Source: Auanema rhodensis
Lineage: Eukaryota; Nematoda; Chromadorea; Rhabditida; Rhabditidae
Reading direction: 5' to 3'
Length of the DNA: 64,000 nucleotides
NCBI GenBank assembly: GCA_964057225.1
Contig: OZ059894.1
Span: forward strand, 13,030,131-13,094,130
The position numbers and the translations under genes were made by a program. Each line of letters starts with the position of its first letter. The stretch's first letter is position 1. The notes under the pieces are model-generated. The model was not told the DNA's origin, did no database searches, and saw only the letters and a list, made by a program, of their open reading frames with translations. Below are positions 1-11,919 of this stretch, piece by piece.

Positions 1-445
1 TTTATTTGATACTCAAAAAATGAAACATGAAAATATTTTATAATTTTCCAATTCATTTTACTCTATTTTCTTCATTTAATCACGTATTTTGAAACAATCT
101 CATATTTTTACAATAGTTTTGAAACAATTCATTCGTTCATTAAGATTTGAAACATTAAAAACGATCTTAATTTGAATTTTCTGATACTCAAAAAATAAAA
201 CATGAAAATATTTTATAATTTTCCAATTCATTTTACTCCATTTTCTTCATTTAATCACGTATTTTGAAACAATCTCATATTTTTACAATAGTTTTGAAAC
301 AATTCATTCGTTCATTAAGATTTGAAACATTAAAAACGATCTTAATTTGAATTTTCTGATACTCAAAAAATAAAACATGAAAATATTTTATAATTTTCCA
401 ATTCATTTTACTCTATTTTCTTCATTTAATCATGTGTCTTGAAAC
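1..445 (+). repeat. Partial upstream unit (T1-rich), similar to 5570-5870
   Basis: The window opens in the tail of a T4-like monomer (tttatttgatactc) followed by T1 monomers. The opening matches 5570 onward at offset 5569, but the downstream copy has one monomer fewer: position 376 here corresponds to 5770 there. The catgtgtcttgaaac variant at about 432 recurs at about 5826, 53155, 57326, 61847 and 63583. Confidence 0.8.
201..375 (+). repeat. Representative monomer, class T1 (175 bp)
   Basis: This is a typical T1 monomer. It has the constant segment (catgaaaatattttataa), the left part cacgtattttgaaacaatc, the middle part aatagttttgaaacaattc, then the tail gatttgaaacattaaaaacg followed by atcttaatttgaattttctg. 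T1 has three CpG (cacg, ttcg, aacg). Its tail often ends actaagaaaataaaacatgg, so the next monomer begins catgg; here it ends actcaaaaaataaaacatga. A variant with cttaagttg in the tail marks related copies near 22.1, 27.5, 40.7, 41.2, 47.15, 50.8, 51.85, 54.98, 56.03, 60.55 and 62.28 kb. Confidence 0.9.
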
Positions 446-547
446 AATCTCAAATTTTTACAATAGTTTTGAAACAATTCATTCGTTCATTAAGATTTTA
501 AACAGTGAAAAAAAAAGTTTGAATATTTTGATACTCAAGAAATAAAA

Positions 548-722
548 CATGAAAATATTTTATAATTTTCCAATTCATTTTACTCTATTTTCTTCATTTA
601 ATCATGTTTCTTGGAACAATTTTAAATTTTTACAATAATTTCGAAACAAATCATTCATTTAATAATGTTTTTAACAGTAAAGAAGATATAATTTTAAATA
701 TTTCGATACTCAAAAAATAAAA
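548..722 (+). repeat. Representative monomer, class T5 (175 bp, catttaataatg)
   Basis: T5 carries the catgtttcttggaac left part, a middle part reading aaatcattcatttaataatg, and the tail aacagtaaagaagatataat followed by tttaaatattt. Variants include a C-to-T-like change in the middle part (aataattttgaaac), an aataatg to aattatg change (near 17021, 19808, 30591, 33031 and 35818), and ggaacattttta in place of ggaacaatttta (18371, 21158, 26550, 31941, 34728). These private changes are useful for tracing copies. Confidence 0.86.
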
Positions 723-896
723 CATGAAAATATTTTAAAATTTTCCAATTCATTTTACTCTATTTTCTTCATTTAATTATGTTTCTTGGAACAATTTTAA
801 ATTTTACAATAATTTCGAAATAAATAATCCAGTTAATAATGTTTTTAACAGTAAAGTAGATAAAATTTTAATTTATTTGATACTCAAAAAATGAAA

Positions 897-1071
897 CATG
901 AAAATATTTTATAATTTTCCAATTCATTTTACTCTATTTTCTTCATTTAATCACGTATTTTGAAACAATCTCATATTTTTACAATAATTTCGAAACAAAT
1001 CATCCAGTTAATAATGTTTTTAACAGTAAAGAAGTTATAATTTCAAATATTTTGATACTAAAAAAATAAAA
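897..1071 (+). repeat. Representative monomer, class T3 (175 bp, aagttataatttcaaat)
   Basis: This is a T3 monomer. The middle part is aataatttcgaaacaaatc followed by atccagttaataatg, and the tail is tttttaacagtaaagaag followed by ttataatttcaaatatttt. Here the left part is the cacgtattttgaaac type; other T3 monomers carry catgtttcttggaac instead. A T3 variant in which the usual aaaaaataaaacatg reads as an uninterrupted A11 before catg removes an in-frame TAA. It is the source of the recurring 61-codon open frames. Confidence 0.88.
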
Positions 1072-2116
1072 CATGGAAATATTTTATAATTTTCCAATTC
1101 ATTTTACTCCATTTTCTTCATTTAATCACGTATTTTGAAACAATCTCATGTTTTTACAATAGTTTTGAAACAATTCATTCGTTCATTAAGATTTTAAACA
1201 GTGAAAACGATCTTAATTTGAATTTTCTGATACTAAAAAAATAAAACATGGAAATATTTTATAATTTCCCAATTCATTTTACTCCATTTTCTTCATTTAA
1301 TCACGTATTTTGAAACAATCTCATATTTTTACAATAGTTTTGAAACAATTCATTCGTTCATTGAGATTTGAAACATTAAAAACGATCTTAATTTGAATTT
1401 TCTGATACTAAAAAAATAAAACATGGAAATATTTTATAATTTTCCAATTCATTTTACTCCATTTTCTTCATTTAATCACGTATTTTGAAACAATCTCATA
1501 TTTTTACAATAGTTTTGAAACAATTCATTCGTTCATTAAGATTTGAAACATTAAAAACGATCTTAATTTGAATTTTCTGATACTCAAAAAATAAAACATG
1601 AAAATATTTTATAATTTTCCAATTCATTTTACTCTATTTTCTTCATTTAATCACGTATTTTGAAACAATCTCAAATTTTTACAATAGTTTTGAAACAATT
1701 CATTCGTTCTGTAAGATTTTAAACAGTGAAAAAAAAAAGTTTAAATATTTTGATACTCAAGAAATAAAACATGAAAATATTTTATAATTTTCCAATTCAT
1801 TTTACTCCATTTTCTTCATTTAATCACGTATTTTGAAACAATCTCATATTTTTACAATAGTTTTGAAACAATTCATTTGTTCATTGAGATTTGAAACATT
1901 AAAAACGATCTTAATTTGAATTTTCTGATAGTAAGAAAATAAAACATGGAAATATTTTATAATTTTCCAATTCATTTTACTCCATTTTCTTCATTTAATC
2001 ACGTATTTTGAAACAATCTCATATTTTTACAATAGTTTTGAAACAATTCATTCGTTCATTAAGATTTTAAACAGTGAAAAAAAAAGTTTGAATATTTTGA
2101 AACTCAAGAAATAAAA

Positions 2117-2288
2117 CATGAAAATATTTTATAATTTTCCAATTCATTTTACTCCATTTTCTTTATTTAATCACGTATTTTGAAACAATCTCATATTTTT
2201 ACAATAGTTTTGAAACAATTCATTCGTTCATTAAGATTTTAAACAGTGAAAAAAAAAGTTTGAATATTTTGATACTCAAGAAATAAAA
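2117..2288 (+). repeat. Representative monomer, class T2 (172 bp, poly-A tail segment)
   Basis: T2 has the same left and middle parts as T1, but the tail is gattttaaacagtg followed by a run of 8-10 A, then gtttgaatattttga and tactcaagaaataaaacatg (or gaaactcaag). The A-run length (A8, A9 or A10) accounts for most of the 172-173 bp length variation. A subclass has gttctgtaag and gtttaaat in place of gttcattaag and gtttgaat (for example near 1707, 7812, 14763, 22942 and 61207). T2 is one of the two most frequent classes in the window. Confidence 0.9.
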
Positions 2289-2461
2289 CATGAAAATATT
2301 TTATAATATTCCAATTCATTTTACTCTATTTTCTTCATTTAATCACGTATTTTGAAACAATCTCATATTTTTACAATAGTTTTGAAACAATTCATTCGTT
2401 CATTAAGATTTTAAACAGTGAAAAAAAAAAGTTTGAATATTTTGAAACTCAAGAAATAAAA

Positions 2462-2636
2462 CAGGAAAATATTTTATAATTTTCCAATTCATTTTACTCC
2501 ATTTTCTTCATTTAATCACGTATTTTGAAACAATCTCATATTTTTGCAATAATTTCGAAACAAATCATCCAGTTAATAATGTTTTTAACAGTAAAAAAGA
2601 TATAATTTTGAATATTTTGATACTCAAGAAATAAAA
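2462..2636 (+). repeat. Representative monomer, class T6 (175 bp, aaaaaagatataattttgaa)
   Basis: This T6 monomer begins cagg instead of catg, has the cacgtattttgaaac left part, then tttttgcaataatttcg and atccagttaataatg, and the tail gtaaaaaagatataattttg. The tttttgcaat variant recurs at 2541, 8646, 37701, 42741 and 47612; elsewhere the same class has tttttacaataatttcc. It is visibly mosaic: a T1/T2 left part fused to a T3/T4 middle part. Confidence 0.86.
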
Positions 2637-3331
2637 CATGGAAATATTTTATAATTTTCCAATTCATTTTATTCCATTTTCTTCATTCAATCATGTTTCT
2701 TGGAACAATTTTAAATTTTTACAATAATTTCGAAACAAATCATTCATTTAATAATGTTTTTAACAGTAAAGAAGATATAATTTTAAATATTTTGATACTC
2801 AAAAAATAAAACATGAAAATATTTTAAAATTTTCCAATTCATTTTACTCTATTTTCTTCATTTAATCATGTTTCTTGGAACAATTTTAAATTTTACAATA
2901 ATTTCGAAACAAATCATTCGTTCATTAAGATTTTAAACAGTGAAAAAAAAAGTTTGAATATTTTGATACTCAAGAAATAAAACATGAAAATATTTTATAA
3001 TTTTCCAATTCATTTTACTCTATTTTCTTCATTTAATCATGTTTCTTGGAAAAATTTTAAATTTTTACAATAATTTCGAAACAAATCATTCATTTAATAA
3101 TGTTTTTAACAGTAAAGAAGATATAATTTTAAATATTTTGATACTCAAAAAATAAAACATGAAAATATTTTAAAATTTTCCAATTCATTTTACTCTATTT
3201 TCTTCATTTAATCATGTTTCTTGGAACAATTTTAAATTTTACAATAATTTCGAAACAAATCATCCAGTTAATAATGTTTTTAACAGTAAAGTAGATATAA
3301 TTTTAATTATTTTGATACTCAAAAAATAAAA

Positions 3332-3506
3332 CATGAAAATATTTTATAATTTTCCAATTCATTTTACTCTATTTTCTTCATTTAATCATGTTTCTTGGAA
3401 CAATTTTAAATTTTTACAATAATTTCGAAACAAATCATCCAGTTAATAATGTTTTTAACAGTAAAGTAGATATAATTTTAATTATTTTGATACTCAAAAA
3501 ATAAAA
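3332..3506 (+). repeat. Representative monomer, class T4 (175 bp, gtagatataattttaatta)
   Basis: This T4 monomer has left part catgtttcttggaacaattt, middle part aataatttcgaaacaaatc, and tail aacagtaaagtagatataat then tttaattattttgatac. Many T4 monomers are one base shorter because aaatttttac is aaattttac. A further variant has gaaataaataatccag and tttaatttatttg (near 820, 6925, 53370, 57540, 58236, 62060 and 63796). T4 monomers carry at most one CpG, in ttcgaa. Confidence 0.86.
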
Positions 3507-5553
3507 CATGAAAATATTTTATAATTTTCCAATTCATTTTACTCTATTTTCTTCATTTAATCACGTATTTTGAAACAATCTCAAATTTTTACAATAGTTT
3601 TGAAACAATTCATTCGTTCATTAAGATTTTAAACAGTGAAAAAAAAAAGTTTGAATATTTTGAAACTCAAGAAATAAAACATGAAAATATTTTATATTTT
3701 TCCAATTCATTTTACTCCATTTTCTTCATTTAATCACGTATTTTGAAACAATCTCATATTTTTACAATAGTTTTGAAACAATTCATTCGTTCATTAAGAT
3801 TTGAAACATTAAAAACGATCTTAATTTGAATTTTCTGATACTAAGAAAATAAAACATGGAAATATTTTATAATTTTCCAATTCATTTTACTCCATTTTCT
3901 TCATTTAATCACGTATTTTGAAACAATCTCAAATTTTTACAATAGTTTTGAAACAATTCATTCGTTCATTAAGATTTTAAACAGTGAAAAAAAAAAGTTT
4001 GAATATTTTGAAACTCAAGAAATAAAACAGGAAAATATTTTATAATTTTCCAATTCATTTTACTCCATTTTCTTCATTTAATCACGTATTTTGAAACAAT
4101 CTCATATTTTTACAATAATTTCCAAACAAATCATCCAGTTAATAATGTTTTTAACAGTAAAAAAGATATAATTTTGAATATTTTGATACTCAAGAAATAA
4201 AACATGAAAATATTTTATAATTTTCCAATTCATTTTACTCTATTTTCTTCATTTAATCACGTATTTTGAAACAATCTCATATTTTTACAATAGTTTTGAA
4301 ACAATTCATTCGTTCATTAAGATTTGAAACATTAAAAACGATCTTAATTTGAATTTTCTGATACTAAGAAAATAAAACATGGAAATATTTTATAATTTTC
4401 CAATTCATTTTATTCCATTTTCTTCATTTAATCACGTATTTTGAAACAATCTCATATTTTTACAATAGTTTTGAAACAATTCATTCGTTCATTAAGATTT
4501 GAAACATTAAAAACGATCTTAATTTGAATTTTCTGATACTAAGAAAATAAAACATGGAAATATTTTATAATTTTCCAATTCATTTTACTCCATTTTCTTC
4601 ATTTAATCACGTATTTTGAAACAATCTCATATTTTTACAATAGTTTTGAAACAATTCATTCGTTCATTAAGATTTTAAACAGTGAAAAAAAAAAGTTTGA
4701 ATATTTTGAAACTCAAGAAATAAAACATGAAAATATTTTATAATTTTCCAATTCATTTTATTCCATTTTCTTCATTTAATCACGTATTTTGAAACAATCT
4801 CATATTTTTACAATAGTTTTGAAACAATTCATTCGTTCATTAAGATTTGAAACATTAAAAACGATCTTAATTTGAATTTTCTGATACTAAGAAAATAAAA
4901 CATGGAAATATTTTATAATTTTCCAATTCATTTTACTCCATTTTCTTCATTTAATCACGTATTTTGAAACAATCTCATATTTTTACAATAGTTTTGAAAC
5001 AATTCATTCGTTCATTAAGATTTTAAACAGTGAAAAAAAAAAGTTTGAATATTTTGAAACTCAAGAAATAAAACATGAAAATATTTTATAATTTTCCAAT
5101 TCATTTTACTCCATTTTCTTTATTTAATCACGTATTTTGAAACAATCTCATATTTTTACAATAGTTTTGAAACAATTCATTCGTTCATTAAGATTTTAAA
5201 CAGTGAAAAAAAAAAGTTTGAATATTTTGATACTCAAGAAATAAAACATGAAAATATTTTATAATATTCCAATTCATTTTACTCTATTTTCTTCATTTAA
5301 TCACGTATTTTGAAACAATCTCATATTTTTACAATAGTTTTGAAACAATTCATTCGTTCATTAAGATTTTAAACAGTGAAAAAAAAAAGTTTGAGTATTT
5401 TGAAACTCAAGAAATAAAACAGGAAAATATTTTATAATTTTCCAATTCATTTTACTCCATTTTCTTCATTTAATCACGTATTTTGAAACAATCTCATATT
5501 TTTACAATAATTTCCAAACAAATCATCCAGTTAATAATGTTTTTAACAGTAAA

Positions 5554-6473
5554 GTAGATAAAATTTTAATTTATTTGATACTCAAAAAATGAAACATGAA
5601 AATATTTTATAATTTTCCAATTCATTTTACTCTATTTTCTTCATTTAATCACGTATTTTGAAACAATCTCATATTTTTACAATAGTTTTGAAACAATTCA
5701 TTTGTTCATTAAGATTTGAAACATTAAAAACGATCTTAATTTGAATTTTCTGATACTCAAAAAATAAAACATGAAAATATTTTATAATTTTCCAATTCAT
5801 TTTACTCTATTTTCTTCATTTAATCATGTGTCTTGAAACAATCTCAAATTTTTACAATAGTTTTGAAACAATTCATTCGTTCATTAAGATTTTAAACAGT
5901 GAAAAAAAAAGTTTGAATATTTTGATACTCAAGAAATAAAACATGAAAATATTTTATAATTTTCCAATTCATTTTACTCCATTTTCTTTATTTAATCACG
6001 TATTTTGAAACAATCTCATATTTTTACAATAGTTTTGAAACAATTCATTCGTTCATTAAGATTTTAAACAGTGAAAAAAAAAAGTTTGAATATTTTGATA
6101 CTCAAGAAATAAAACATGAAAATATTTTATAATATTCCAATTCATTTTACTCTATTTTCTTCATTTAATCACGTATTTTGAAACAATCTCATATTTTTAC
6201 AATAGTTTTGAAACAATTCATTCGTTCATTAAGATTTTAAACAGTGAAAAAAAAAAGTTTGAGTATTTTGAAACTCAAGAAATAAAACAGGAAAATATTT
6301 TATAATTTTCCAATTCATTTTACTCCATTTTCTTCATTTAATCACGTATTTTGAAACAATCTCAAATTTTTACAATAGTTTTGAAACAATTCATTCGTTC
6401 ATTAAGATTTTAAACATTAAAAACGATCTTAATTTGAATTTTCTGATACTCAAAAAATAAAACATGAAAATAT
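5554..6473 (+). repeat. Linker block with five-monomer (868-bp) local repeat
   Basis: After copy 1 of repeat A the array runs through T4-, T1- and T2-type monomers. Part of it (about 5942-6385) repeats 5074-5520 at an offset of 868 bp, shown by ttttctttat at 5114/5982 and gagtatt at 5393/6261. The last intact monomer start before the anomaly is the catg at 6463. Confidence 0.8.
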
Positions 6474-6556
6474 TTTATAATCTCTTTTTTTTTAATAATT
6501 TTTAATTTATAAAATTTTTTTATTTAAAAAATATAAAATTTAAAATTTATAATCTC
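6474..6556. other. A/T-only insertion flanked by 11-bp direct repeats inside the array
   Basis: The satellite sequence stops at tttataat, and 61 bases (6485-6545) made only of A and T follow, starting with a run of nine T. The satellite then resumes at ctcaaatttttac. The word tttataatctc stands on both sides (6474-6484 and 6546-6556). The distance between flanking monomer starts (6463 and 6653) is 190 bp instead of 172. This fits loss of 54 satellite bases and gain of 72. One reading is a small deletion that made tttataatctc, followed by insertion of 61 bp with an 11-bp target duplication; templated filler at a repaired break is another. I do not recognise a transposon family in it. Confidence 0.85.
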
Positions 6557-9500
6557 AAATTTTTACAATAGTTTTGAAACAATTCATTCGTTCATTAAGA
6601 TTTTAAACAGTGAAAAAAAAAGTTTGAATATTTTGATACTCAAGAAATAAAACATGAAAATATTTTATAATTTTCCAATTCATTTTACTCTATTTTCTTC
6701 ATTTAATCATGTTTCTTGGAACAATTTTAAATTTTTACAATAATTTCGAAACAAATCATTCATTTAATAATGTTTTTAACAGTAAAGAAGATATAATTTT
6801 AAATATTTCGATACTCAAAAAATAAAACATGAAAATATTTTAAAATTTTCCAATTCATTTTACTCTATTTTCTTCATTTAATTATGTTTCTTGGAACAAT
6901 TTTAAATTTTACAATAATTTCGAAATAAATAATCCAGTTAATAATGTTTTTAACAGTAAAGTAGATAAAATTTTAATTTATTTGATACTCAAAAAATGAA
7001 ACATGAAAATATTTTATAATTTTCCAATTCATTTTACTCTATTTTCTTCATTTAATCACGTATTTTGAAACAATCTCATATTTTTACAATAATTTCGAAA
7101 CAAATCATCCAGTTAATAATGTTTTTAACAGTAAAGAAGTTATAATTTCAAATATTTTGATACTAAAAAAATAAAACATGGAAATATTTTATAATTTTCC
7201 AATTCATTTTACTCCATTTTCTTCATTTAATCACGTATTTTGAAACAATCTCATGTTTTTACAATAGTTTTGAAACAATTCATTCGTTCATTAAGATTTT
7301 AAACAGTGAAAACGATCTTAATTTGAATTTTCTGATACTAAAAAAATAAAACATGGAAATATTTTATAATTTCCCAATTCATTTTACTCCATTTTCTTCA
7401 TTTAATCACGTATTTTGAAACAATCTCATATTTTTACAATAGTTTTGAAACAATTCATTCGTTCATTGAGATTTGAAACATTAAAAACGATCTTAATTTG
7501 AATTTTCTGATACTAAAAAAATAAAACATGGAAATATTTTATAATTTTCCAATTCATTTTACTCCATTTTCTTCATTTAATCACGTATTTTGAAACAATC
7601 TCATATTTTTACAATAGTTTTGAAACAATTCATTCGTTCATTAAGATTTGAAACATTAAAAACGATCTTAATTTGAATTTTCTGATACTCAAAAAATAAA
7701 ACATGAAAATATTTTATAATTTTCCAATTCATTTTACTCTATTTTCTTCATTTAATCACGTATTTTGAAACAATCTCAAATTTTTACAATAGTTTTGAAA
7801 CAATTCATTCGTTCTGTAAGATTTTAAACAGTGAAAAAAAAAAGTTTAAATATTTTGATACTCAAGAAATAAAACATGAAAATATTTTATAATTTTCCAA
7901 TTCATTTTACTCCATTTTCTTCATTTAATCACGTATTTTGAAACAATCTCATATTTTTACAATAGTTTTGAAACAATTCATTTGTTCATTGAGATTTGAA
8001 ACATTAAAAACGATCTTAATTTGAATTTTCTGATAGTAAGAAAATAAAACATGGAAATATTTTATAATTTTCCAATTCATTTTACTCCATTTTCTTCATT
8101 TAATCACGTATTTTGAAACAATCTCATATTTTTACAATAGTTTTGAAACAATTCATTCGTTCATTAAGATTTTAAACAGTGAAAAAAAAAGTTTGAATAT
8201 TTTGAAACTCAAGAAATAAAACATGAAAATATTTTATAATTTTCCAATTCATTTTACTCCATTTTCTTTATTTAATCACGTATTTTGAAACAATCTCATA
8301 TTTTTACAATAGTTTTGAAACAATTCATTCGTTCATTAAGATTTTAAACAGTGAAAAAAAAAGTTTGATTATTTTGATACTCAAGAAATAAAACATGAAA
8401 ATATTTTATAATATTCCAATTCATTTTACTCTATTTTCTTCATTTAATCACGTATTTTGAAACAATCTCATATTTTTACAATAGTTTTGAAACAATTCAT
8501 TCGTTCATTAAGATTTTAAACAGTGAAAAAAAAAAGTTTGAATATTTTGAAACTCAAGAAATAAAACAGGAAAATATTTTATAATTTTCCAATTCATTTT
8601 ACTCCATTTTCTTCATTTAATCACGTATTTTGAAACAATCTCATATTTTTGCAATAATTTCGAAACAAATCATCCAGTTAATAATGTTTTTAACAGTAAA
8701 AAAGATATAATTTTGAATATTTTGATACTCAAGAAATAAAACATGGAAATATTTTATAATTTTCCAATTCATTTTATTCCATTTTCTTCATTCAATCATG
8801 TTTCTTGGAACAATTTTAAATTTTTACAATAATTTCGAAACAAATCATTCATTTAATAATGTTTTTAACAGTAAAGAAGATATAATTTTAAATATTTTGA
8901 TACTCAAAAAATAAAACATGAAAATATTTTAAAATTTTCCAATTCATTTTACTCTATTTTCTTCATTTAATCATGTTTCTTGGAACAATTTTAAATTTTA
9001 CAATAATTTCGAAACAAATCATTCGTTCATTAAGATTTTAAACAGTGAAAAAAAAAGTTTGAATATTTTGATACTCAAGAAATAAAACATGAAAATATTT
9101 TATAATTTTCCAATTCATTTTACTCTATTTTCTTCATTTAATCATGTTTCTTGGAAAAATTTTAAATTTTTACAATAATTTCGAAACAAATCATTCATTT
9201 AATAATGTTTTTAACAGTAAAGAAGATATAATTTTAAATATTTTGATACTCAAAAAATAAAACATGAAAATATTTTAAAATTTTCCAATTCATTTTACTC
9301 TATTTTCTTCATTTAATCATGTTTCTTGGAACAATTTTAAATTTTACAATAATTTCGAAACAAATCATCCAGTTAATAATGTTTTTAACAGTAAAGTAGA
9401 TATAATTTTAATTATTTTGATACTCAAAAAATAAAACATGAAAATATTTTATAATTTTCCAATTCATTTTACTCTATTTTCTTCATTTAATCATGTTTCT

Positions 9501-11310
9501 TGGAACAATTTTAAATTTTTACAATAATTTCGAAACAAATCATCCAGTTAATAATGTTTTTAACAGTAAAGTAGATATAATTTTAATTATTTTGATACTC
9601 AAAAAATAAAACATGAAAATATTTTATAATTTTCCAATTCATTTTACTCTATTTTCTTCATTTAATCACGTATTTTGAAACAATCTCAAATTTTTACAAT
9701 AGTTTTGAAACAATTCATTCGTTCATTAAGATTTTAAACAGTGAAAAAAAAAAGTTTGAATATTTTGAAACTCAAGAAATAAAACATGAAAATATTTTAT
9801 ATTTTTCCAATTCATTTTACTCCATTTTCTTCATTTAATCACGTATTTTGAAACAATCTCATATTTTTACAATAGTTTTGAAACAATTCATTCGTTCATT
9901 AAGATTTGAAACATTAAAAACGATCTTAATTTGAATTTTCTGATACTAAGAAAATAAAACATGGAAATATTTTATAATTTTCCAATTCATTTTACTCCAT
10001 TTTCTTCATTTAATCACGTATTTTGAAACAATCTCAAATTTTTACAATAGTTTTGAAACAATTCATTCGTTCATTAAGATTTTAAACAGTGAAAAAAAAA
10101 AGTTTGAATATTTTGAAACTCAAGAAATAAAACAGGAAAATATTTTATAATTTTCCAATTCATTTTACTCCATTTTCTTCATTTAATCACGTATTTTGAA
10201 ACAATCTCATATTTTTACAATAATTTCCAAACAAATCATCCAGTTAATAATGTTTTTAACAGTAAAAAAGATATAATTTTGAATATTTTGATACTCAAGA
10301 AATAAAACATGAAAATATTTTATAATTTTCCAATTCATTTTACTCTATTTTCTTCATTTAATCACGTATTTTGAAACAATCTCATATTTTTACAATAGTT
10401 TTGAAACAATTCATTCGTTCATTAAGATTTGAAACATTAAAAACGATCTTAATTTGAATTTTCTGATACTAAGAAAATAAAACATGGAAATATTTTATAA
10501 TTTTCCAATTCATTTTATTCCATTTTCTTCATTTAATCACGTATTTTGAAACAATCTCATATTTTTACAATAGTTTTGAAACAATTCATTCGTTCATTAA
10601 GATTTGAAACATTAAAAACGATCTTAATTTGAATTTTCTGATACTAAGAAAATAAAACATGGAAATATTTTATAATTTTCCAATTCATTTTACTCCATTT
10701 TCTTCATTTAATCACGTATTTTGAAACAATCTCATATTTTTACAATAGTTTTGAAACAATTCATTCGTTCATTAAGATTTTAAACAGTGAAAAAAAAAAG
10801 TTTGAATATTTTGAAACTCAAGAAATAAAACATGAAAATATTTTATAATTTTCCAATTCATTTTACTCCATTTTCTTTATTTAATCACGTATTTTGAAAC
10901 AATCTCATATTTTTACAATAGTTTTGAAACAATTCATTCGTTCATTAAGATTTTAAACAGTGAAAAAAAAAAGTTTGAATATTTTGATACTCAAGAAATA
11001 AAACATGAAAATATTTTATAATATTCCAATTCATTTTACTCTATTTTCTTCATTTAATCACGTATTTTGAAACAATCTCATATTTTTACAATAGTTTTGA
11101 AACAATTCATTCGTTCATTAAGATTTTAAACAGTGAAAAAAAAAAGTTTGAGTATTTTGAAACTCAAGAAATAAAACAGGAAAATATTTTATAATTTTCC
11201 AATTCATTTTACTCCATTTTCTTCATTTAATCACGTATTTTGAAACAATCTCATATTTTTACAATAATTTCCAAACAAATCATCCAGTTAATAATGTTTT
11301 TAACAGTAAA
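6557..11310 (+). repeat. Segmental repeat A, copy 2 (~4.76 kb)
   Basis: This is the second copy of repeat A, near-identical to 446-5553; homology begins at 6551, inside the right flank of the A/T patch. It lacks the two-monomer segment found at about 4726-5074 in copy 1. Homology ends where copy 1 reads aacagtaaagtagata and this copy reads aacagtaaaaaagata. The A/T patch lies exactly at the left border, so the border of the duplication and the patch may share an origin; that is inference. Confidence 0.88.
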
Positions 11311-11919
11311 AAAGATATAATTTTAAATATTTTGATACTCAAGAAATAAAACATGAAAATATTTTATAATTTTCCAATTCATTTTACTCTATTTTCTTCA
11401 TTTAATCACGTATTTTGAAACAATCTCATATTTTTACAATAGTTTTGAAACAATTCATTCGTTCATTAAGATTTGAAACATTAAAAACGATCTTAATTTG
11501 AATTTTCTGATACTAAGAAAATAAAACATGGAAATATTTTATAATTTTCCAATTCATTTTACTCCATTTTCTTTATTTAATCACGTATTTTGAAACAATC
11601 TCATATTTTTACAATAGTTTTGAAACAATTCATTCGTTCATTAAGATTTTAAACAGTGAAAAAAAAAAGTTTGAATATTTTGATACTCAAGAAATAAAAC
11701 ATGAAAATATTTTATAATATTCCAATTCATTTTACTCTATTTTCTTCATTTAATCACGTATTTTGAAACAATCTCATATTTTTACAATAGTTTTGAAACA
11801 ATTCATTCGTTCATTAAGATTTTAAACAGTGAAAAAAAAAAGTTTGAGTATTTTGAAACTCAAGAAATAAAACAGGAAAATATTTTATAATTTTCCAATT
11901 CATTTTACTCCATTTTCTT
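11311..11919 (+). repeat. Transition block with four-monomer (696-bp) local repeat
   Basis: Monomers here repeat the end of repeat A copy 2 at an offset of 696 bp: ttttctttat at 10871/11567 and gagtatt at 11150/11846. This is consistent with a four-monomer unequal exchange. It contains no other sequence type. Confidence 0.78.

Larger units (their letters stand above)
446..5553 (+). repeat. Segmental repeat A, copy 1 (~5.1 kb, ~29 monomers)
   Basis: This block matches copy 2 at 6551-11310 with a constant offset of 6105 bp up to about 4726, and 5757 bp after that. I checked the offset at monomer starts (548, 723, 1072, 4028 and 4726) and at private variants: ttcccaattc near 1267/7372, ctcatgttttt near 1147/7252, gttctgtaag near 1707/7812, and tttttgcaat at 2541/8646. 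Between 4726 and 5074 this copy has two extra monomers (348 bp). Apart from that indel I noticed very few differences, for example gtttgaat versus gtttgatt near 8369. The block mixes T1, T2, T4, T5 and T6 monomers in an order that is not a simple short cycle. Confidence 0.88.

Noticed and set aside
6474-6556. Recognisable transposable element (MITE or other) at the A/T patch
   Set aside because: The 11-bp flanking repeats are suggestive, but the 61-bp core is too short and A/T-only. Its ends form at best a weak inverted repeat, and no family motif is visible, so it is reported only as an insertion of unknown origin.
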